NCBI GenBank assembly: GCA_015065925.1
Contig: SVPL01000016.1
Location: forward strand, 1-42,844
Length of the DNA stretch: 42,844 nucleotides
DNA from: Oscillospiraceae bacterium
GTDB taxonomy: Bacteria > Bacillota > Clostridia > Oscillospirales > Acutalibacteraceae
Direction: 5' to 3'
A program made the translations under genes and the position numbers. Position 1 is the stretch's first letter, and each line of letters begins with the position of its first letter. The notes under the pieces are model-generated. The model was not told the DNA's origin. It did not search any database and saw only the letters and a program-made list of their open reading frames with translations. Below, one piece after another: positions 16,520-25,613 of the stretch.

Positions 16520-17944
16520 ATGAAACTTAAAGATTTAATGTTAAATTGCCCCAAAAAATTTTGTGAGTTGGAAATAAGCGGGGTAACTGATGATTCCAGA
16601 AAGGTTAGCGAGGGTAATGCTTTTGTTTGTGTAAAGGGGCCTGTTGCAGATGGTCACGATTACGCAAATAAAGCTCTGGAAAATGGCGCGGCAATAATTG
16701 TTACCGAGCGTGATTTGGGGTTTGAAAATCAAATTGTTGTGGATGATACTCACAGAGCTTTAGCAGAGCTTTGCGGCGCGTGGTTTGGCAATCCTCAAAA
16801 GAAGCTTCGCGTTATTGGTGTAACAGGTACAAACGGAAAAACCTCGGTTTGCTATATGCTTAAAAAAATATTTGAACATTCGGGCTATAAAACAGGCCTT
16901 TTAGGTACAGTTCAAAATATGATTGGCGACGAGGTTTATCCTTCAAAAAATACCACACCCGGCGTTTTTGAGCTTTACAGTCTTTTTGCAAAAATGGTAG
17001 ATGCAGGTTGCGAATATGCGGTTATGGAGGTTTCTTCACACGCGTTAGATCAGCGTAGGGTAGAGGGTGTACGCTTTGCCGCCGCAATTTTCACCAATCT
17101 AACACAAGACCATTTAGATTATCACGGCAATATGGAAAATTATTTTGAGGCAAAAAGACTTTTGTTTTCCCTTTGCGATTTAGCGGTAGTAAATTATGAT
17201 GATGAATACGGAAAAAGAATTATAGAAAATTCGGGTTGCAAAGTGGCAACCTACTCTGCCGTAAGCAACGAAAGCACCTATACAGCCAAAAGTATTAAAT
17301 ATCGTCCCGACGGTGTGGATTATGAAATGGTAGGCTTTGGCTTAATAGGTCGCGTAAAGCTTAAAACTGCAGGAAAATTTTCTGTTTATAATTCCTTGGC
17401 GGCGGCGGTATGCGCTAAAGAACTCGGTATGCCGCTTAATGAGGTAACAGACGCGCTTAACAGCCTTGAAGGGGTTAAGGGTAGGGCAGAGGTAGTACCT
17501 ACTAATAGAGATTTTACGGTTATAATTGACTACGCGCATACTCCCGACGGTCTTCAAAATATACTGAATACCTTTAGGGAATGTCCTAAAAACAGATTGG
17601 TAGTGCTTTTTGGATGCGGTGGCGACCGCGACAAAACAAAGCGTCCCAAAATGGGTACTGTCGCGGCGCGCCTCGCGGATTATGTTATCGTTACAAGCGA
17701 TAATCCAAGAACCGAAGAGCCCAAAGCTATTATTAATGATATATTAGAGGGTATGAAGGATATACCTACACCCAAAAAGGTTATTGAAAATCGTATAGAG
17801 GCTATTAATTTTGCTATTGCAAATGCTAAACCCGGTGATATAATTGTATTAGCGGGTAAGGGCCATGAAACCTATCAGATAATCGGCACCGAAACCATTC
17901 ATTTGGATGAGCGTGAGGTTATTGCCGAGGCGCTTGAAAAATAG
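16520..17944 (+). CDS. murE: UDP-MurNAc-tripeptide synthetase MurE, meso-DAP type
   Basis: 474 residues. ATP-binding loop VIGVTGTNGKTSV, UDP-MurNAc-binding region NTTPGVFELYSLFAKM, VSSHALDQRRVEGV, and carbamylated-Lys region EAKRLLFSL. The substrate-selecting motif is DNPR (TSDNPRTEEP), which marks enzymes that add meso-diaminopimelate rather than lysine. This predicts a DAP-type wall. Ribosome binding site AAAGG. Notably murF is not next to it. Confidence 0.95.
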   Translation: MKLKDLMLNCPKKFCELEISGVTDDSRKVSEGNAFVCVKGPVADGHDYANKALENGAAIIVTERDLGFENQIVVDDTHRALAELCGAWFGNPQKKLRVIGVTGTNGKTSVCYMLKKIFEHSGYKTGLLGTVQNMIGDEVYPSKNTTPGVFELYSLFAKMVDAGCEYAVMEVSSHALDQRRVEGVRFAAAIFTNLTQDHLDYHGNMENYFEAKRLLFSLCDLAVVNYDDEYGKRIIENSGCKVATYSAVSNESTYTAKSIKYRPDGVDYEMVGFGLIGRVKLKTAGKFSVYNSLAAAVCAKELGMPLNEVTDALNSLEGVKGRAEVVPTNRDFTVIIDYAHTPDGLQNILNTFRECPKNRLVVLFGCGGDRDKTKRPKMGTVAARLADYVIVTSDNPRTEEPKAIINDILEGMKDIPTPKKVIENRIEAINFAIANAKPGDIIVLAGKGHETYQIIGTETIHLDEREVIAEALEK

Positions 17945-17982
17945 GCTCTTTACTAAATATTAATTGACAGGGGAATTTTAAA

Positions 17983-19005
17983 ATGTTTGATTTTTTACCG
18001 TTCTTTTCAGTGTTGGTGGGCTTTATTGCAACCTTTGTTTCGGGTTATTTTGTTATACCGTATCTTAAAAAACTAAAATTTGGTCAAACTATACGCGAAG
18101 AGGGGCCGAAATGGCACGAAGGCAAAAGCGGAACCCCTACAATGGGCGGAATAATGATATTTGGAGGACTTGTTGTTTCAATAATTCTTTCCCTTATTTT
18201 TACATTTATTACATCAGGAAAACTTAAATTTGAGTTTGAAAATTCCACCCGTACAGCCCATTGGCTTGCCGCCTTCGGTCTTGCGGTAGGTATGGGTGCA
18301 ATCGGTTTTGTGGATGACTTTATTAAGGTTGTGAAAAAACGCAATTTAGGCTTAACGGCAAGACAAAAAACCTTTGCTCAGCTTTTAGTTTCTGCAACAT
18401 ATCTTATCGTATTGCTATTCAGCGGTATGCAAACAACATATATTCCCTTTATTGGCTATGTTAATGTGCTTTCGGGCGCAGGGCTTATCTTTTGGCCAAT
18501 CGCACTTTTCTTTATTTACGGATTTACCAATGCAGTTAATTTAACAGACGGTATTGACGGTCTTGCATCGTCCGTAACCCTTGTAGCCTGCTGTGCATTT
18601 ATGATAATCGCAGGATACAGCAATTTCCACGGCGCTAATATGATAGCCGCCGCCGCTGCGGGTGCCTGTGGTGGATTTATTATGTGGAATGCACATCCCG
18701 CAAAGGTGTTTATGGGTGATACAGGCTCTATGATGCTTGGCGGCTTAATAGTGGGTATTTCCTTTGCCGTAGGTAAACCCATATTACTTATTTTAGTTGG
18801 AATTATATATTTAATTGAAGCCTTTTCAGTAATGCTTCAGGTTGCTTATTACAAGAAAACAAAGAAGCGCATATTTAAAATGACTCCTATTCATCATCAT
18901 TTTGAAATGTGTAAATGGAGCGAAGAAAAAATAGTTTTGGTATTTTCTGTTGTTACTTTGATAGGAAGCATAATTGCAATATTACCCGTAGTGTTGGGGT
19001 GGTAA
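17983..19005 (+). CDS. mraY: Phospho-MurNAc-pentapeptide translocase MraY
   Basis: 340 residues, ten membrane helices. Signature blocks: GTPTMGGIMIFGG near the N-terminus, GFVDDFIKVVKKRNLGLTA with the catalytic Asp pair, NLTDGIDGLAS, FMGDTGSMMLGG and the His cluster MTPIHHHFE. It makes lipid I on the inner face of the membrane from UDP-MurNAc-pentapeptide and undecaprenyl phosphate. Ribosome binding site AGGGGAA upstream. Confidence 0.97.
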   Translation: MFDFLPFFSVLVGFIATFVSGYFVIPYLKKLKFGQTIREEGPKWHEGKSGTPTMGGIMIFGGLVVSIILSLIFTFITSGKLKFEFENSTRTAHWLAAFGLAVGMGAIGFVDDFIKVVKKRNLGLTARQKTFAQLLVSATYLIVLLFSGMQTTYIPFIGYVNVLSGAGLIFWPIALFFIYGFTNAVNLTDGIDGLASSVTLVACCAFMIIAGYSNFHGANMIAAAAAGACGGFIMWNAHPAKVFMGDTGSMMLGGLIVGISFAVGKPILLILVGIIYLIEAFSVMLQVAYYKKTKKRIFKMTPIHHHFEMCKWSEEKIVLVFSVVTLIGSIIAILPVVLGW

Positions 19006-19029
19006 ATATTTTTAAGGGAGGAAACTTAG

Positions 19030-20193
19030 GTGGAAAACGGAAGAAAAAGAGTACCTAAAAAAGGCAAAATGTCCGGTTTCATTCAAAAGGGTAAAATGGA
19101 TATTGGCTTTTTTTCGCTTGTTATTATTTTGCTTACCGTTGGTCTGCTTATGCTTTTTTCTTCAAGCTATGCTTATGCCCTGGCTTATTTTGGGGATAGC
19201 TATCATTTTATAAAAAAGCAGTTGTTTTTTGCGGCAATCGGCTTTGTAATTATGATGATAGTTTCGAAAATTGATTATCATTTTTACCGCAAAATTGCCT
19301 GGATTGCATATATAGGCTCGGCAATAATGCTTGCCGCCTTGTTGATTCTCCCGCCAATGGTTGAAGGTGCTACTCAAAAACGATGGATGGTTATAGGTCC
19401 AATAAACTTTCAACCCTCTGAGTTTGGTAAAATTGCAATAATAATTTTATTTTCACATTTAATTTCTGCTAATTATAAGCAGATGAAAAGTTTTAAATTC
19501 AGCGTTTTAGTATTAGGCTTTCTTTTGGCAGTAATCTGTGGATTGGTTGTTGTTGAAACCCATTTGTCTGCCACCATATTAATATTTTGTATTGGCGTTT
19601 GCCTTATGATAGTAGGCGGACTTAAGGGCAGATATATCGGTGGCGGCGCCGCTATTGGAGTTGGCGGTGTAGCATTAATGATAACAACAGGTATAGTTGG
19701 CTACGGTTCGGACAGATTTAAATATTGGTTAGACCCTTGGGCAGATGCAAAGGGCAAGGGTTATCAAACAATTCAGTCCTTGTTGGCAATAGGCTCGGGC
19801 GGACTTTTAGGCCGTGGTTTTGGTCTTTCAAGACAAAAGTATCTATGGGTACCCGAACCGCATAACGATTTTATTTTTGCAATTGTTTGTGAGGAATTGG
19901 GACTTGTAGGCGCAATGGTAATAATTCTTTTATTCTGCGCCCTTGTTTGGCGAGGCTTTATGATTGCTATGCGTGCTAAGGATAAATTTGGCGCACTGTT
20001 AGCCGTTGGATTTACCTTTCAGGTCGGTTTGCAAGCCATTTTAAATATTTTGGTTGTAACAAATACAATTCCCAATACAGGAATTAGCTTACCTTTCTTC
20101 AGCTACGGTGGTACAGCGCTAATTCTTTTAATGGCTCAAATGGGTATTGTGCTTTCAATATCAAGAAGCAGTAATACCCAAAAATCTAATTAA
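19030..20193 (+). CDS. ftsW: FtsW, SEDS-family septal peptidoglycan polymerase
   Basis: 387 residues, start GTG at 19030 behind GGGAGG. Ten predicted helices. SEDS landmarks: LLMLFSSSYAYALAYFGDSY, FQPSEFGKIAIIILFSHL, VVVETHLSATILIF with the conserved Glu/Asp region, GYQTIQSLLAIGSGGLLGRG, VPEPHNDFIFAIVCEELG, and IPNTGISLPFFSYGGTAL at the C-terminus. Polymerises lipid II with the PBP encoded upstream. Called FtsW rather than RodA by genomic position. murD, usual between mraY and ftsW in this cluster, is absent. Confidence 0.92.
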   Translation: MENGRKRVPKKGKMSGFIQKGKMDIGFFSLVIILLTVGLLMLFSSSYAYALAYFGDSYHFIKKQLFFAAIGFVIMMIVSKIDYHFYRKIAWIAYIGSAIMLAALLILPPMVEGATQKRWMVIGPINFQPSEFGKIAIIILFSHLISANYKQMKSFKFSVLVLGFLLAVICGLVVVETHLSATILIFCIGVCLMIVGGLKGRYIGGGAAIGVGGVALMITTGIVGYGSDRFKYWLDPWADAKGKGYQTIQSLLAIGSGGLLGRGFGLSRQKYLWVPEPHNDFIFAIVCEELGLVGAMVIILLFCALVWRGFMIAMRAKDKFGALLAVGFTFQVGLQAILNILVVTNTIPNTGISLPFFSYGGTALILLMAQMGIVLSISRSSNTQKSN

Positions 20194-20207
20194 AAGGGGC
20201 GACATAA

Positions 20208-21329
20208 ATGCATATTTTGTTTGCAGGCGGAGGTACCGCAGGGCATATTAATCCTGCCTTGGCGGTTGCGCAGTATATTGCAAAAAAGCATCCCGATGCC
20301 AAAATCAGTTATATTGGAAAAAAAGGCGGTATGGAAGAACGATTGGTTGCCGCCGCGGGCTTCGATTTTTACGGCATTGATGTTGCGGGCTTTCAGCGTA
20401 AAATCAGTATAAAAAATATCGCAAGAAACATCAGTGCCGCAGAAAAAGCAATAACCTCGTCGGTTCGCTCCAAAAAACTTTTAAAAAGCCTTTCTCCCGA
20501 TGTTGTGGTCGGTACGGGAGGATATGTAAGCGGTCCTGTTTTGCGTCAGGCGGCAAAGCTTGGTATTAAAACAGCAATTCACGAACAGAACGCATTTCCC
20601 GGAGTAACCACAAAAATGCTTGTTCCCCTTGTAGATGTTGTTATGCTTGCAATGGTTGAGGCAAAACCCCGCTTAAAACTGAAAAAACCGCCTGTAGTTA
20701 CGGGTAATCCCGTAAGGGAGGAGTTCCTTTCGCTATCTAAGCAAACCGCAAGAAAAGAAATGGGATTTTCTGATATGCCTATTCTTCTTTCGGCGGGAGG
20801 TAGCTTAGGCGCGGCTCCAATAAATAATGCAGTTTTGGATTTAATTACCGCCAAGTGGAAGGATAACGATATTTTATTCCTTCACGCCACAGGAAAAGGC
20901 GGATATGACAGCTTTGTTGAGGAACTGAAAAATAGGGGAGTAGACCTTAACGCTCCAAACCTTGTAATAAAAGATTATATTAATAATATGGGACAATGTA
21001 TGGCGGCGGCAGATTTGGTAATAGCCCGTGCAGGTGCAATAACATTAAGCGAACTTGCGGTTTGCGGTAAGCCTTCAATATTAATTCCTTCGCCCTATGT
21101 TGCAGAAAATCATCAATATCATAATGCTATTTCCTTAAAAAGGGTAGGCGCGGCAGAGGTCATTGAAGAAAAAGATTTAAGTGGCGAAAAGCTTATAAAA
21201 ACGGTTGAAAACATCATTCATAATGAACCAAAATTAACAAGTATGGGAAGTCGTGCAAAAGAAAATTCAATTCCCGATGCTTGCAAGCGAATTTATGATG
21301 AGATAATGAGACTTTATACCACCGACTAA
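20208..21329 (+). CDS. murG: MurG, UDP-GlcNAc transferase forming lipid II
   Basis: 373 residues. The N-terminal Gly-rich loop FAGGGTAGHINPALAVA binds the lipid diphosphate, VVGTGGYVSGPVL and AIHEQNAFPG are conserved family blocks. The C-terminal GT-B half has LLSAGGSLGAAPIN, VIARAGAITLSELAVCGKP and IPSPYVAENHQYHNA. Peripheral protein on the inner membrane face. Tightly coupled to ftsW (14-bp gap). Confidence 0.97.
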   Translation: MHILFAGGGTAGHINPALAVAQYIAKKHPDAKISYIGKKGGMEERLVAAAGFDFYGIDVAGFQRKISIKNIARNISAAEKAITSSVRSKKLLKSLSPDVVVGTGGYVSGPVLRQAAKLGIKTAIHEQNAFPGVTTKMLVPLVDVVMLAMVEAKPRLKLKKPPVVTGNPVREEFLSLSKQTARKEMGFSDMPILLSAGGSLGAAPINNAVLDLITAKWKDNDILFLHATGKGGYDSFVEELKNRGVDLNAPNLVIKDYINNMGQCMAAADLVIARAGAITLSELAVCGKPSILIPSPYVAENHQYHNAISLKRVGAAEVIEEKDLSGEKLIKTVENIIHNEPKLTSMGSRAKENSIPDACKRIYDEIMRLYTTD

Positions 21330-21398
21330 ACACCAAAATCAATGCATCGCATAAAATAAAAGTATAAATGTTTTTATTTGAAAGGGTGCATTGTCGGT

Positions 21399-22652
21399 AT
21401 GGCAAAAATAACTGTTAACGGCGGTAAAAAGCTTAATGGTGTTATAAAATTACACGGAGCAAAAAACAGCGTATTGCCTATTCTTGCGGCAACGGTGCTG
21501 ATTTCGGGGATTAGCGTTATACATAATTGTCCCCGTCTTTCAGATGTGGATGCCGCAGTGAAAATTTTAGAGCATTTAGGCGCAGTTGTTGTCCGTGAGG
21601 GAGATACCGTGACGATTGATTGCGGTAATTTAACAAACTATTCTATTCCTGATGAATTAATGCGTGAAATGCGTTCATCAATAGTATTCTTAGGTGCTAT
21701 TGCTTCGCGTATGGGCAAGGCTTCACTTTCAAGTCCGGGCGGTTGCGAATTAGGGCCTCGACCTATTGATTTGCATTTAAATGCCCTTAATGAATTGGGA
21801 CTAAAAATTGAAGAAGAACACGGAATATTAAAATGCGACTGCGGTGAGGGAATGATTGGTACCGATATCCATCTGTCGTTTCCCAGCGTAGGCGCTACCG
21901 AAAACATTATCCTTGCAGGGGTTACCGCCAAGGGTGTTACGGTTTTACACGGCGCCGCAAGAGAGCCCGAAATAAGCGATTTGGCAGATTTCTTAAATGG
22001 GGCGGGTGCCAACATTCAAGGTGCAGGCTCAGATAATATTATTATATACGGAACTTCTGTACTACGCAGTGCCGAGCATACCGTTATTCCCGACAGAATT
22101 GAAGCGGCAACATATCTTGCCGCCGCGGCGGTTACGGGTGGTAAAATCACTCTTTTAGGTGCAATACCTGCCCACCTAACCCCTGTTATGAGCGTTTTAA
22201 AAACGGCGGGCTGTGAGCTTTCGGTAAAGCAAAACCAAATTTCTCTTATAGCGCCGGTCAGACTTAAAAGAGTACCCGTTATACGGACTATGCCGCATCC
22301 CGGTTTTCCCACCGACGCAGGTTCGCCTCTTATGGCAATGCTAAGTGTTGCAGATGGCTCATCAATGTTTGTGGAAAACATTTTTGAAAACAGGTTTCGT
22401 ATTGTGGATGAGCTTAAACGCTTTGGAGCAAAAATTTATACCAACGGTAGGGTAGCGGTTATTGAAGGGGTAAAAAAGCTTTCGGGCGCTGCCGTAGAAT
22501 GTACCGATTTAAGAGGCGGCGCGGCGCTTATAATTGCCGCATTGGCTTCAAGCGGTGTAACAGAAATCAGCAAAATCCACCATTTAGACAGAGGATATGA
22601 AAAATTAACCGAAAATCTAAGCTTCTTAGGAGCAACGGTAGAAAGGTGTTGA
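21399..22652 (+). CDS. murA: UDP-N-acetylglucosamine 1-carboxyvinyltransferase MurA
   Basis: 417 residues from the ATG at 21399; AAAGGGTG (21381-21388) is its ribosome binding site, and the TTG at 21378 is rejected. KLHGAKNSVLPILAA holds the catalytic Lys-Asn pair. The fosfomycin-target Cys is present at residue 116 (SSPGGCELGPRPIDLH). DRIEAATYLAAAA and PHPGFPTDAGSP are further signatures. Transfers enolpyruvate from PEP to UDP-GlcNAc, the first committed wall step. Within the dcw cluster it takes the place where murB or murC often stands. Confidence 0.96.
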   Translation: MAKITVNGGKKLNGVIKLHGAKNSVLPILAATVLISGISVIHNCPRLSDVDAAVKILEHLGAVVVREGDTVTIDCGNLTNYSIPDELMREMRSSIVFLGAIASRMGKASLSSPGGCELGPRPIDLHLNALNELGLKIEEEHGILKCDCGEGMIGTDIHLSFPSVGATENIILAGVTAKGVTVLHGAAREPEISDLADFLNGAGANIQGAGSDNIIIYGTSVLRSAEHTVIPDRIEAATYLAAAAVTGGKITLLGAIPAHLTPVMSVLKTAGCELSVKQNQISLIAPVRLKRVPVIRTMPHPGFPTDAGSPLMAMLSVADGSSMFVENIFENRFRIVDELKRFGAKIYTNGRVAVIEGVKKLSGAAVECTDLRGGAALIIAALASSGVTEISKIHHLDRGYEKLTENLSFLGATVERC

Positions 22653-22659
22653 AAAAATA

Positions 22660-23463
22660 ATGGCAGTAACTCCGAATGATGCAATAGAGGAGCGTAGACG
22701 AGAGATACAAAAAAAGCGCAAGGCGCAAAAAGCGAGGCGCAGAAAAGCCGCCCTAAAACGCTTTTTAGTTCTTTTGTGTATTGTTGCGGTCATTACACTT
22801 GCCGTGCTTTCTCTCACAGTATTTTTTCCCGTTGAAAAAATTACGGTAGAGTCAAAGGAGTCTGTTTACACCAATGAGCAAATTATAAAGGCGTCGGGTA
22901 TTAAAAAGGGTGAAAATCTTTGGATGACAGGCTTTAATGCCGAAAAAGATATTCCAACTAAGCTCCCCTTTATAGCTCAGGCTGAGGTTAAAAGAAAATT
23001 TCCGTCAAGCATTGTTATAAAAACCACTCCCGCTAAAGCCGTTTATAACATAGTGGCAAAAAACGATTATTATGTGTGTGACGGTGAATACAAGGTTCTT
23101 GAAATAACAAAGGAACCAAATGCAAGCCTTATGTTAATTTCGGGGGTTGATATTAATAAACCCAAAGCGGGCAATAAGGTTTCCTTTACCGATACAAAAA
23201 AACAAGAGCTTTTACAAAAACTTTTCGGTCTTTTAACAGATAAAAGCATAAAGGTAAATTCGGTAGATATTACCGAGCTTATGGAAATCAAAATAAGGGT
23301 TGAAAACAGATTTAATGTTGAATTAGGTTCTTCGGCTCATATTGATTTAAAGGTAGCCCATCTTGCGGGAATGTTAAAAGAGGTTGATGAAGATGTTATT
23401 GGTAGCATAGATTTAACCGAATACACCCCCGAAAATGGGCGCGGAATTCTAACAAGGGAATAA
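22660..23463 (+). CDS. ftsQ: DivIB/FtsQ cell division protein
   Basis: 267 residues. Very basic cytoplasmic N-terminus (about residues 8-35, many Arg/Lys), one membrane helix (FLVLLCIVAVITLAVLSLTV), then a POTRA domain (FFPVEKITVESKE, YTNEQIIKASGIKKGENLW). A beta domain follows and ends in DLTEYTPENGRGIL. It is a scaffold that joins FtsL and DivIC and controls septal synthesis. Seven bp after murA. Confidence 0.88.
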   Translation: MAVTPNDAIEERRREIQKKRKAQKARRRKAALKRFLVLLCIVAVITLAVLSLTVFFPVEKITVESKESVYTNEQIIKASGIKKGENLWMTGFNAEKDIPTKLPFIAQAEVKRKFPSSIVIKTTPAKAVYNIVAKNDYYVCDGEYKVLEITKEPNASLMLISGVDINKPKAGNKVSFTDTKKQELLQKLFGLLTDKSIKVNSVDITELMEIKIRVENRFNVELGSSAHIDLKVAHLAGMLKEVDEDVIGSIDLTEYTPENGRGILTRE

Positions 23464-23520
23464 AAAACTGTATATTTTGAAAAAATTTTTAATTTTTTTA
23501 AAAAAAATGCAATAAAAGTG

Positions 23521-23549
23521 TTGAAATTCATTTTTGTTTGTGTTATTAT
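23521..23549 (+). promoter_or_regulatory. ftsZ promoter
   Basis: TTGAAA (23521-23526), 17-bp spacer, TATTAT (23544-23549), 66 bp before the ftsZ start. It would let ftsZ be expressed above the level of the upstream wall genes. Confidence 0.6.
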
Positions 23550-23614
23550 TTTAAATGTGTGTTTATGTAACTAAATAACCGCGTTTAATGTATAAATTTG
23601 GAAGGATGATAAAA

Positions 23615-24697
23615 GTGCCATTTGATGTTTCTAACGAATTGGTAGAAGATGTTGTTCAAATTAAAGTTGTAGGTGTAGGCGGCGGCGGCGGAAACGCTAT
23701 CAACCGTATGGTTGATGCAGGTGTTCGCGGCGTAGAGTTTGTTGCTGTTAATACAGACCGCGCAGCCCTTTACCTTTCTAAGGCTAATCAAAAAATTCAA
23801 ATTGGTGAGCGTGCAACCAAGGGTCAGGGCGCAGGCGCCGATCCCGATCGCGGCCGTGCCGCTGCTGAAGAATCTCGCGATGAAATCACCGCAGCAATCC
23901 GCGAGGCAGATATGGTATTCATTACCGCAGGTATGGGTGGCGGTACCGGTACAGGTGCAGCTCCCGTTGTTGCTCAGCTTGCAAAAGAAATGGGCATCTT
24001 AACTGTTGGTATTGTTACCAAGCCCTTCGCTTTTGAAGGTAAAAGAAGAATGGCTCAGGCTGACGAGGGTATTGCAGCTCTCAGCGAGTGTGTAGATAGC
24101 TTAATCGTTATCCCTAACGAGCGCTTACAGTTTGTATCCGAGCAGAAGATTACCCTTAAAAATGCTTTTGAAATTGCTGATGATGTTCTTCGTCAGGGTG
24201 TACAGAGTATTTCTGAGCTTGTTAATGTTACTTCGCTTATCAACCTTGACTTCGCTGATGTTAAGGCAATTATGAGTGATTCAGGTCAAGCACATATGGG
24301 TGTTGCAACCGCTACAGGCCGTGATAAGGCAGAGCAGGCTGCAAGTGCCGCTATTAAGAGTGCCCTTATCGAAACCTCTATGGAAAATGCTACAGGTGTT
24401 ATCATTAACATTACAGGTTCTGTTGATATCGGCCTTGAAGAGGTTACTCAGGCATCCAGCATTGTTTCTGATATGGCTAATCCCAATGCAAATGTTATTT
24501 GGGGTGTTCAGCTTGATGAAACTCTTGAAGATGCAATGCGCATTACCGTTATTGCTACAGGTCTTGGCGAAAAGAAGGAGAAAAAAGAGGGTGCAGCAGG
24601 TGCTCTTGAGGATATTATGTCCAAGGGCGCTGATAACGGCTCTGAAGATGATGTTGTTTATACCGAGCTTTTCGATATGATTAACAACCGCAACTAA
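23615..24697 (+). CDS. ftsZ: Cell division GTPase FtsZ, with short atypical C-terminus
   Basis: 360 residues, start GTG at 23615 because GGAAGGA (23599-23605) lies 9 nt upstream; ATGs at 23588 and 23606 do not fit it. The GTPase core is canonical: [15 protein letters not shown], the tubulin signature [25 protein letters not shown] and the T7 loop [13 protein letters not shown]. After the core ending near VIATGLGEK the linker is only about 30 residues and highly charged. The end reads [14 protein letters not shown] instead of the usual D-IP-FLR peptide that binds FtsA, SepF and ZipA-like partners. No ftsA is present in the cluster. Codon use is of the highly expressed kind. Confidence 0.97.
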   Translation: MPFDVSNELVEDVVQIKVVGVGGGGGNAINRMVDAGVRGVEFVAVNTDRAALYLSKANQKIQIGERATKGQGAGADPDRGRAAAEESRDEITAAIREADMVFITAGMGGGTGTGAAPVVAQLAKEMGILTVGIVTKPFAFEGKRRMAQADEGIAALSECVDSLIVIPNERLQFVSEQKITLKNAFEIADDVLRQGVQSISELVNVTSLINLDFADVKAIMSDSGQAHMGVATATGRDKAEQAASAAIKSALIETSMENATGVIINITGSVDIGLEEVTQASSIVSDMANPNANVIWGVQLDETLEDAMRITVIATGLGEKKEKKEGAAGALEDIMSKGADNGSEDDVVYTELFDMINNRN

Positions 24698-24715
24698 GTT
24701 TAATAACATAGCTTT

Positions 24716-24744
24716 AAAGCCCGCTGTTTTCGGCGGGCTTTTTG
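24716..24744 (+). terminator. Terminator of the dcw cluster
   Basis: Perfect 9-bp stem AAAGCCCGC/GCGGGCTTT with 8-nt loop, followed by TTTTGTTG. Confidence 0.9.
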
Positions 24745-24766
24745 TTGTAAGTTCCTTAACTAATAA

Positions 24767-24795
24767 TTGAATTATTCATAAGTTTATGTTATATT
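24767..24795 (+). promoter_or_regulatory. Promoter of the small-membrane-protein/PAP2/RelQ unit
   Basis: TTGAAT (24767-24772), 17-bp spacer, TATATT (24790-24795). Confidence 0.5.
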
Positions 24796-24820
24796 AATAA
24801 ATATGTGAGGTGATTTATTT

Positions 24821-24961
24821 ATGAATAAGTTTAAAGATAAAAATTTTTTCGTTAAGTCTTTTGCTTTTATTCTTATTCCATCATTTATTATGATTTATTC
24901 CTCACTAAAAAGCGTAGTATATAATTTTTCTTTTTCAGCAGAAGAAATAATTCTTTTATGA
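24821..24961 (+). CDS. 46-residue single-helix membrane protein, unknown function
   Basis: ATG at 24821 with GTGAGGTG about 8 nt upstream; stop TGA at 24959-24961 directly abuts the next ATG at 24962. The product starts MNKFKDKNFFVKS, then a hydrophobic helix AFILIPSFIMIYSS and a tail NFSFSAEEIILL. The good ribosome binding site, matching promoter and translational junction with the next gene argue that it is real. I do not recognise a family; it may be a small partner of the DUF2628-like membrane protein that follows. Confidence 0.55.
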   Translation: MNKFKDKNFFVKSFAFILIPSFIMIYSSLKSVVYNFSFSAEEIILL

Positions 24962-25609
24962 ATGGAGAGAATGTTGTTGAATAATTACTATAAGGATTCT
25001 GTTATAAACGGAATTCCACCCGGAAAGCTCCACACTTTTATTGACCGCAATGCGGCGCGGTATATTGAAGCATTTTCAGAAAATAAAAATTACAAGCGAT
25101 TCATTACAAAGAATTTTGCGGCATTTTTCTTTCCTGAGTTGTGGCTACTTTACAGAAAAATGTTTTTATATGCTTTATTAAAGGTATTAACAAGTATTCT
25201 GCTTTGCGTTACGATTTTCTTTGCTTCAACAGCGGTTATGACCCCAAAAATTAATGAGATTGTAAACTCATCAAATTCGGTCGAGGTTGAAATTCCTGAG
25301 CATATTATGCAGTATGATGATTGGGTTGTAGAATCTTATGTAAAAGAATATTTAAGACAAAATTCTAAAGATACCAGACTTAATGCAATATATTTTGGCA
25401 TTGATATTGTTACCGTTGCGGCATTGGTAATTTATAACCTTATTTTCAGCCTATATGCTGATTGCATTTACAGAACCTATATAATAAATAATCAACATAA
25501 AAAGGGTGGAGTTTCATTTATTGCAGTAATAATCCCAGTAGTGTTGATATTTGTGTTTTTCCTTTGCCGAATTATAGGAATAGAAAACTTTTTAAATTAT
25601 TGGATGTGA
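24962..25609 (+). CDS. DUF2628-like membrane protein
   Basis: 215 residues. The segment FAAFFFPELWLLYRKMFLYAL matches, allowing for its length, the aromatic FFF-LW-LYRKM signature of DUF2628 proteins (written here as two overlapping pieces FAAFFFPELW and LLYRKMFLYAL). Three hydrophobic helices at about residues 70-90, 140-160 and 185-205. Short hydrophilic loop SNSVEVEIPEHIMQYDDWVV faces one side. The start may instead be TTG at 24977, since GGAGAG lies 7 nt before it. Function unknown in the family. Confidence 0.55.
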   Translation: MERMLLNNYYKDSVINGIPPGKLHTFIDRNAARYIEAFSENKNYKRFITKNFAAFFFPELWLLYRKMFLYALLKVLTSILLCVTIFFASTAVMTPKINEIVNSSNSVEVEIPEHIMQYDDWVVESYVKEYLRQNSKDTRLNAIYFGIDIVTVAALVIYNLIFSLYADCIYRTYIINNQHKKGGVSFIAVIIPVVLIFVFFLCRIIGIENFLNYWM

Positions 25610-25613
25610 TATT

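Noticed and set aside
21638..22381. Two long minus-strand ORFs opposite murA
   Set aside because: They lie entirely within a well-supported murA in the opposite strand and show no family features.
24276..24709. ORFs on both strands inside the ftsZ 3' half
   Set aside because: Shadows of the strongly biased ftsZ codons; ftsZ itself is unambiguous.
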